Assembly (NCBI GenBank): GCA_023263235.1
Contig: JALQXE010000011.1
Coordinates: 1-9,297 of the forward strand
Length of the DNA: 9,297 bases
Source: Sediminibacterium sp.
Lineage (GTDB): Bacteria > Bacteroidota > Bacteroidia > Chitinophagales > Chitinophagaceae
Direction: 5' to 3'
Positions 6,468-9,297 of this stretch are shown piece after piece. The notes beneath the pieces are model-generated. The model ran no database searches, was not told the DNA's origin, and was given only the letters and a program-made list of their open reading frames with translations. The translations under genes and the position numbers were made by a program. The stretch's first letter is position 1. Each line of letters starts with the position of its first letter.

Positions 6468-6497
6468 CAAATTTACGAATTTAGGGGGTTCAGCAAA
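6468..6497 (-). promoter_or_regulatory. Bacteroidota-type promoter for korB
   Basis: On the minus strand TTTG (6497-6494) is followed after 18 bases by TAAATTTG (6475-6468), a full match to TAnnTTTG. It lies in the 52-base gap between the glycosyltransferase and korB, so korB has its own promoter. The G is nine bases before ATG 6459 and 21 before ATG 6447. Confidence 0.7.
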
Positions 6498-6511
6498 CAA
6501 TTATTTAGGCC

Positions 6512-7657
6512 TTATTTAACCCTTCTACCCTTCCAAGTGTAAGTTTTTACTTGCCCAAAGAGTCCAGCAACCAGGGTGTATATAATGTGCAGGGGCTGAT
6601 ATAAGGGGAAATAGCGCAACTCTTTTTCTAATTGATAAAATCTAGCAACAGGTGATAGAAAAACAAGTTCAAAAATGATTTTAATAGTAAGTGATATCAC
6701 AACAGGAATGTAGGCACCTAAAATGAATAATACCAAAATGAAAAAATTATACAAATACACCAATAACAACACCCAAAAAATGGAGTTATCATCATAATAG
6801 CGTGCCTTACTAGACCATCTAATTCTTTGCATGATAAATTCCTTCCAATTACTCATTGCTTTTGTTAATACAATGGCACCTGGATGAAATAAATATCCAA
6901 TTCTATTGGATAAGGTTACTTTCATTTTATGCATTAAAAACATATCATCACCACTTGCAATTTGATCCACCCCTTGGTAACCTCCAACTGCAATAAAGGC
7001 CGATTTTTCAAAAGCTAAATTGGCGCCATTGCTCATAGAATGTTTGCCAGCGCCCACTGCAGCTGCTGTTATACCTTGCAGTGCTAAAAAATCGAGCAAC
7101 TGAAATTCATTTAAAACACCCTGCTCCTTAATAAACATCACCGGCGCTGCTACAAAAACTGGATTGTATTTTAAAATATAGGCATTGTACAAACTCAACC
7201 ATTGTTTGGGTATTAAACAATCAGCGTCGGTGGTTAGTATCCATTTTCCTTTTGCATGACTTACTGCTTTTTCAATAGCCTTCTTTTTAAAAGAATTCAT
7301 TTCGCCCGGCTTAAAATAATCGGCCAAACTTAATAAATGAACATTAGAATGTACTGCTCCAATTTGCTTCACAATTACTGCAGTATCATCCTCCGAAAAA
7401 TCATCAATTACAATAATCTCAAAAAGTTCGGGCGCATAATCTTGAGCTAAAATAGAATCTAAACAAGCTTTAATGTTTAACGATTCATTTCGGGCAGGAA
7501 TAACAATGGTAAAATGGGTGGAAAAGTCTGCTGTATGGGGCAATACTTGTTTGGTCTTAAAAATGGTCAATTTCCCAAACCAATAACTATAAGCCACCAA
7601 TAAAAGAGCATATAAAATGGTTAAAATTGCTAAGGTGTTGGTCAAAATGGATAGCAT
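6512..7657 (-). CDS. Membrane-anchored family 2 glycosyltransferase
   Basis: The 381-residue protein has an N-terminal membrane helix (about 4-27), a cytoplasmic GT-A domain (about 48-285) and two or three C-terminal membrane segments (about 288-335, possibly 355-372). GT2 hallmarks are all present: VIPARNES (52-59), VIDDFSEDD with Asp85-Asp86, the metal-binding DAD at 144-146 (TTDADC), the acceptor-side SGDD (234-237) and QRIRW (276-280), the QxxRW motif of processive and related GT2 enzymes. It probably transfers an activated sugar to a lipid or growing polysaccharide at the inner membrane. Sugar and acceptor cannot be read from the sequence, and no other envelope or polysaccharide genes lie beside it. 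The ATG at 7657 is only five bases past the promoter element, so the message may be leaderless. No other ATG occurs before the catalytic motifs. Confidence 0.92.
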   Translation of the reverse strand: MLSILTNTLAILTILYALLLVAYSYWFGKLTIFKTKQVLPHTADFSTHFTIVIPARNESLNIKACLDSILAQDYAPELFEIIVIDDFSEDDTAVIVKQIGAVHSNVHLLSLADYFKPGEMNSFKKKAIEKAVSHAKGKWILTTDADCLIPKQWLSLYNAYILKYNPVFVAAPVMFIKEQGVLNEFQLLDFLALQGITAAAVGAGKHSMSNGANLAFEKSAFIAVGGYQGVDQIASGDDMFLMHKMKVTLSNRIGYLFHPGAIVLTKAMSNWKEFIMQRIRWSSKARYYDDNSIFWVLLLVYLYNFFILVLFILGAYIPVVISLTIKIIFELVFLSPVARFYQLEKELRYFPLYQPLHIIYTLVAGLFGQVKTYTWKGRRVK

Positions 7658-7661
7658 GCCC

Positions 7662-7669
7662 CAAAGTTA
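7662..7669 (-). promoter_or_regulatory. Bacteroidota -7 promoter element for the glycosyltransferase gene
   Basis: The minus strand reads TAACTTTG, a full match to TAnnTTTG, with its G five bases before the ATG at 7657. The expected transcript start falls at or beside the start codon. I see no -33 TTTG at the usual distance; a CAAA (TTTG on the minus strand) at 7684-7687 is only 14 bases away. Confidence 0.55.
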
Positions 7670-7682
7670 CTGCCTTTCCGGG

Positions 7683-7694
7683 CCAAAAATTTGG
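7683..7694. repeat. Short inverted repeat in the glycosyltransferase-marR divergent region
   Basis: CCAAA (7683-7687) and TTTGG (7690-7694) are perfect inverted 5-bp arms separated by two A residues. The right arm contains the TTTG proposed as the marR -33 element. It may be an operator half or simply promoter sequence that happens to be symmetric. Confidence 0.3.
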
Positions 7695-7722
7695 AGAAAT
7701 TGTCAAAATCAACGTACTTTTG
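7690..7722 (+). promoter_or_regulatory. Bacteroidota-type promoter for marR
   Basis: TTTG (7690-7693) is followed after 21 bases by TACTTTTG (7715-7722), a full TAnnTTTG match. The ATG at 7745 lies 22 bases past the G, leaving a short leader that contains the palindromic site at 7725-7740. Confidence 0.7.
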
Positions 7723-7724
7723 AA

Positions 7725-7740
7725 TTAGTTGCATAACTAA
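7725..7740. promoter_or_regulatory. Palindromic operator, likely site for the MarR regulator
   Basis: TTAGTT (7725-7730) and AACTAA (7735-7740) are perfect 6-bp inverted arms around GCAT. The site begins two bases after the -7 element, covers the expected transcript start and ends four bases before the marR ATG. MarR-family dimers commonly bind 15-20 bp palindromes of this TAGTTGCA/TAACTA character over their own promoters, so repression of marR by its own product is a reasonable inference. Confidence 0.6.
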
Positions 7741-7744
7741 CTAT

Positions 7745-8200
7745 ATGTCAAACAACCAATTTAAAAGAGGGGAATTATACAGTGTCATTAATGGTATGGC
7801 CACGACTGCTGTTGCCCGTCGACTACAAAAAAATTATCGCACTGCTGGTCTTGAAATTACCATTGAGCAATGGTCTGTTTTGTACCATTTATGGAAGGAA
7901 GACGGTTTAAGTCAACAAGAATTAGGAACCCGAACTTTCCGTGATAAAGCAAGTATCACTCGTCTCATTGATAATTTAGAAAAATTAGGATTAGTAACCC
8001 GTGTTGCAAGCACAACCGATAGACGCATCAATAAAGTTTGTTTAACGGATGCAGCAAAACCATTACAACAACAAACCTATGAGTTGGCGAATCAAACTAT
8101 GAATGAAGCATTGCAAAATATATCGAAAGAAGAAATTGAAGTTGTAAAGAATGTTTTGCAAAGAGTGTATGACAATTTAACCCACCCTGATTTAATTTAA
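7745..8200 (+). CDS. MarR family transcriptional regulator
   Basis: The 151-residue protein has the MarR layout: N-terminal dimerisation helix (about 8-40), winged helix-turn-helix (about 45-115) and C-terminal dimerisation helices. The DNA-binding part reads LSQQELGTRTFRDKASITRLIDNLEKLGLVTR, followed by the wing with DRRINKVCLT, whose Asp-Arg-Arg is a family hallmark. MarR proteins are dimeric repressors or activators released by small ligands. The gene stands 51 bases before an acyl-CoA dehydrogenase on the same strand. In Bacteroidota, MarR genes often head fatty-acid beta-oxidation loci, so an acyl-CoA or fatty acid ligand is plausible but not shown. A palindrome over its own promoter suggests autoregulation. 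The ATG at 7745 agrees with the promoter position. Confidence 0.93.
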   Translation: MSNNQFKRGELYSVINGMATTAVARRLQKNYRTAGLEITIEQWSVLYHLWKEDGLSQQELGTRTFRDKASITRLIDNLEKLGLVTRVASTTDRRINKVCLTDAAKPLQQQTYELANQTMNEALQNISKEEIEVVKNVLQRVYDNLTHPDLI

Positions 8201-8220
8201 TCCACACTAAATGTGTAAAT

Positions 8221-8228
8221 AATATTTG
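8221..8228 (+). promoter_or_regulatory. Possible -7 promoter element for the acyl-CoA dehydrogenase gene
   Basis: AATATTTG matches TAnnTTTG except at the first base and lies 23 bases before the ATG at 8252, in the 51-base gap after marR. A weak ACAC/GTGT inverted repeat (8204-8216) precedes it. The gene may have its own promoter as well as readthrough from marR. Confidence 0.35.
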
Positions 8229-8251
8229 ACAAAAATTTTAAACGCTATTTT

Positions 8252-9297
8252 ATGAGCACAACAATTCACGGAGGAGAATGGATCATTAAGGAAGTAAAAG
8301 CAGATGATGTTTTCATTCCCGAAGATTTTAACGAAGAGCAATTAATGGTGCGCGACATGTGCGATCAATTTGTAGACACAGAAGTGTTACCAGTTGCTGA
8401 CAGAATTGACAAATTAGAACCCGGCTTAATGCCTTCTTTATTGGAGAAAGCAGGTGCACAGGGCCTTTTAGGTATCACTATTCCAGAGCAATATGGTGGA
8501 CTTGGAAAAGAATTTATAACTGCAACCATCGTAGCGGAATATTTAGGAGGGGGTTATTCTTTCTCAGTTGCCAATGCAGCACATACTGGTATTGGTACAT
8601 TACCAATTTTATATTTTGGTAATGAAGCACAACGTGCTAAGTATGTTCCAAAATTAGCAAGTGGTGAATGGAAAGGTGCTTATGGTTTAACAGAGCCCAA
8701 CAGTGGATCCGATGCATTAAGTGCAAAAACAACTGCTACATTATCGGCCGACGGCAAGCATTATATTTTAAATGGACAAAAATGTTGGATCACCAACGGT
8801 GGATTTGCCGATGTATATACTGTATTTGCAAAAATTGATGGAGAGCAGTTTACAGGATTTATTGTAGAGCGTGGCATGGATGGATTTACTCAAGGACCCG
8901 AAGAACATAAAATGGGTATTAAAGGATCAAGTACCGTACAATTATATTTTAATGATTGTAAAGTACCTGTAGAAAATGTATTAGGTGAAATTGGCAAAGG
9001 ACATTTAATTGCATTTAACGTTTTAAATATTGGTCGATTAAAATTAGGGGCTGCTACATTGGGTGGTGCGAGAAGAGCCTTGACAGAGACCATTCAGTAT
9101 GCGAAAACCAGAGAGCAATTCAAATTACCCATTGCAAAGTTTGGAGCTATCCGACATAAGTTAGCTGAAATGGCTATTCAAATGTGGGTGGGTGAAACAG
9201 CGTTGTACCGTGTGTCACGCAACATTGATGAAATGGAAATTGAATTGGCTGCTGCTGGAAAAAATTTATCTGAAAGTTTATTAGGTGCTGCCGAAGA
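8252..9297 (+). CDS. Acyl-CoA dehydrogenase (3' end outside window)
   Basis: The frame opens at ATG 8252 (MSTTIHGGEWIIKEVKADDVFIPED) and stays open for 348 codons to the window edge. It has the acyl-CoA dehydrogenase fold: N-terminal helical domain, middle beta domain with the signature YGLTEPNSGSDA (about 143-154) and CWITNGGFADVYTVFAK for FAD binding, then the start of the C-terminal helical domain with KTREQFKLPIAKFGAIRHKLAEM (about 284-306). The enzyme oxidises fatty acyl-CoA to trans-2-enoyl-CoA, the first step of beta-oxidation, passing electrons to an electron-transfer flavoprotein. The catalytic glutamate lies beyond the edge, so chain-length class and full length cannot be judged. 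The N-terminal extension before the core resembles the longer (about 600-residue) dehydrogenases of Bacteroidota. It follows marR and probably belongs to a fatty-acid degradation operon continuing past the window. Confidence 0.95.
   Translation, partial: MSTTIHGGEWIIKEVKADDVFIPEDFNEEQLMVRDMCDQFVDTEVLPVADRIDKLEPGLMPSLLEKAGAQGLLGITIPEQYGGLGKEFITATIVAEYLGGGYSFSVANAAHTGIGTLPILYFGNEAQRAKYVPKLASGEWKGAYGLTEPNSGSDALSAKTTATLSADGKHYILNGQKCWITNGGFADVYTVFAKIDGEQFTGFIVERGMDGFTQGPEEHKMGIKGSSTVQLYFNDCKVPVENVLGEIGKGHLIAFNVLNIGRLKLGAATLGGARRALTETIQYAKTREQFKLPIAKFGAIRHKLAEMAIQMWVGETALYRVSRNIDEMEIELAAAGKNLSESLLGAAE

Noticed and set aside
8204..8216. ACAC/GTGT inverted repeat as a marR terminator
   Set aside because: Only four paired bases and no T-tract, too weak to call a terminator; it does not match the palindrome at the marR promoter either.
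8266..8289. GGAGGAG followed by ATG, a classic Shine-Dalgarno arrangement, at 8270-8280
   Set aside because: The ATG at 8278 is out of frame with the acyl-CoA dehydrogenase and meets a stop after three codons; it lies inside that gene's coding sequence.
8890..9093. Minus-strand open frame inside the acyl-CoA dehydrogenase gene
   Set aside because: Antisense shadow of a well-conserved dehydrogenase domain. The real plus-strand frame runs from 8252 to the edge.

Overview
The window looks like ordinary chromosome from a Bacteroidota bacterium, probably near the Chitinophagaceae. Three things support this. The DNA is AT-rich. Shine-Dalgarno sequences are mostly absent, while close matches to the Bacteroidota -7 promoter element TAnnTTTG sit just upstream of several genes. 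The proteins (split transketolase, COX15-type heme A synthase, 2-oxoacid:ferredoxin oxidoreductase beta, a YciO-like protein, a MarR regulator next to a fatty acyl-CoA dehydrogenase) have a typical Bacteroidota flavour. The lineage is inferred from family resemblance, not from a search. No tRNA, rRNA, CRISPR array, insertion sequence or phage gene was seen, and no stretch over 100 bases lacks a gene or regulatory region.

Layout. At the left edge (+ strand) is the end of a carbamoyl-phosphate synthase large-subunit reading frame. It stops at the junction between the two synthetase halves and is followed by the C-terminal subunit of a split transketolase. A bidirectional hairpin terminator separates these from a minus-strand operon of heme A synthase (ctaA) then pyridoxamine-phosphate oxidase (pdxH). 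RNase HII (rnhB) diverges from ctaA and runs tail-to-tail into a minus-strand YciO/YrdC protein. That gene diverges, across a short palindromic promoter region, from a LuxR-type response regulator with a degenerate receiver domain. The regulator runs tail-to-tail into korB. Upstream of korB on the minus strand is a membrane-anchored family 2 glycosyltransferase. Divergent from it are a MarR regulator with a likely autoregulatory operator and an acyl-CoA dehydrogenase cut by the right edge.

How the genes relate. This is mostly housekeeping metabolism: pyrimidine/arginine precursor synthesis, pentose phosphate metabolism, heme A for cytochrome oxidase, PLP supply, ribonucleotide removal from DNA, and low-potential 2-oxoacid oxidation. 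The marR-acd pair looks like the start of a beta-oxidation locus under local control. No clearly new multi-gene system was found. The points most worth following are the carB frame ending at mid-protein, several enzyme subunits lying apart from their expected partners, the palindromes at two promoters, and promoters so close to start codons that leaderless transcripts are likely.
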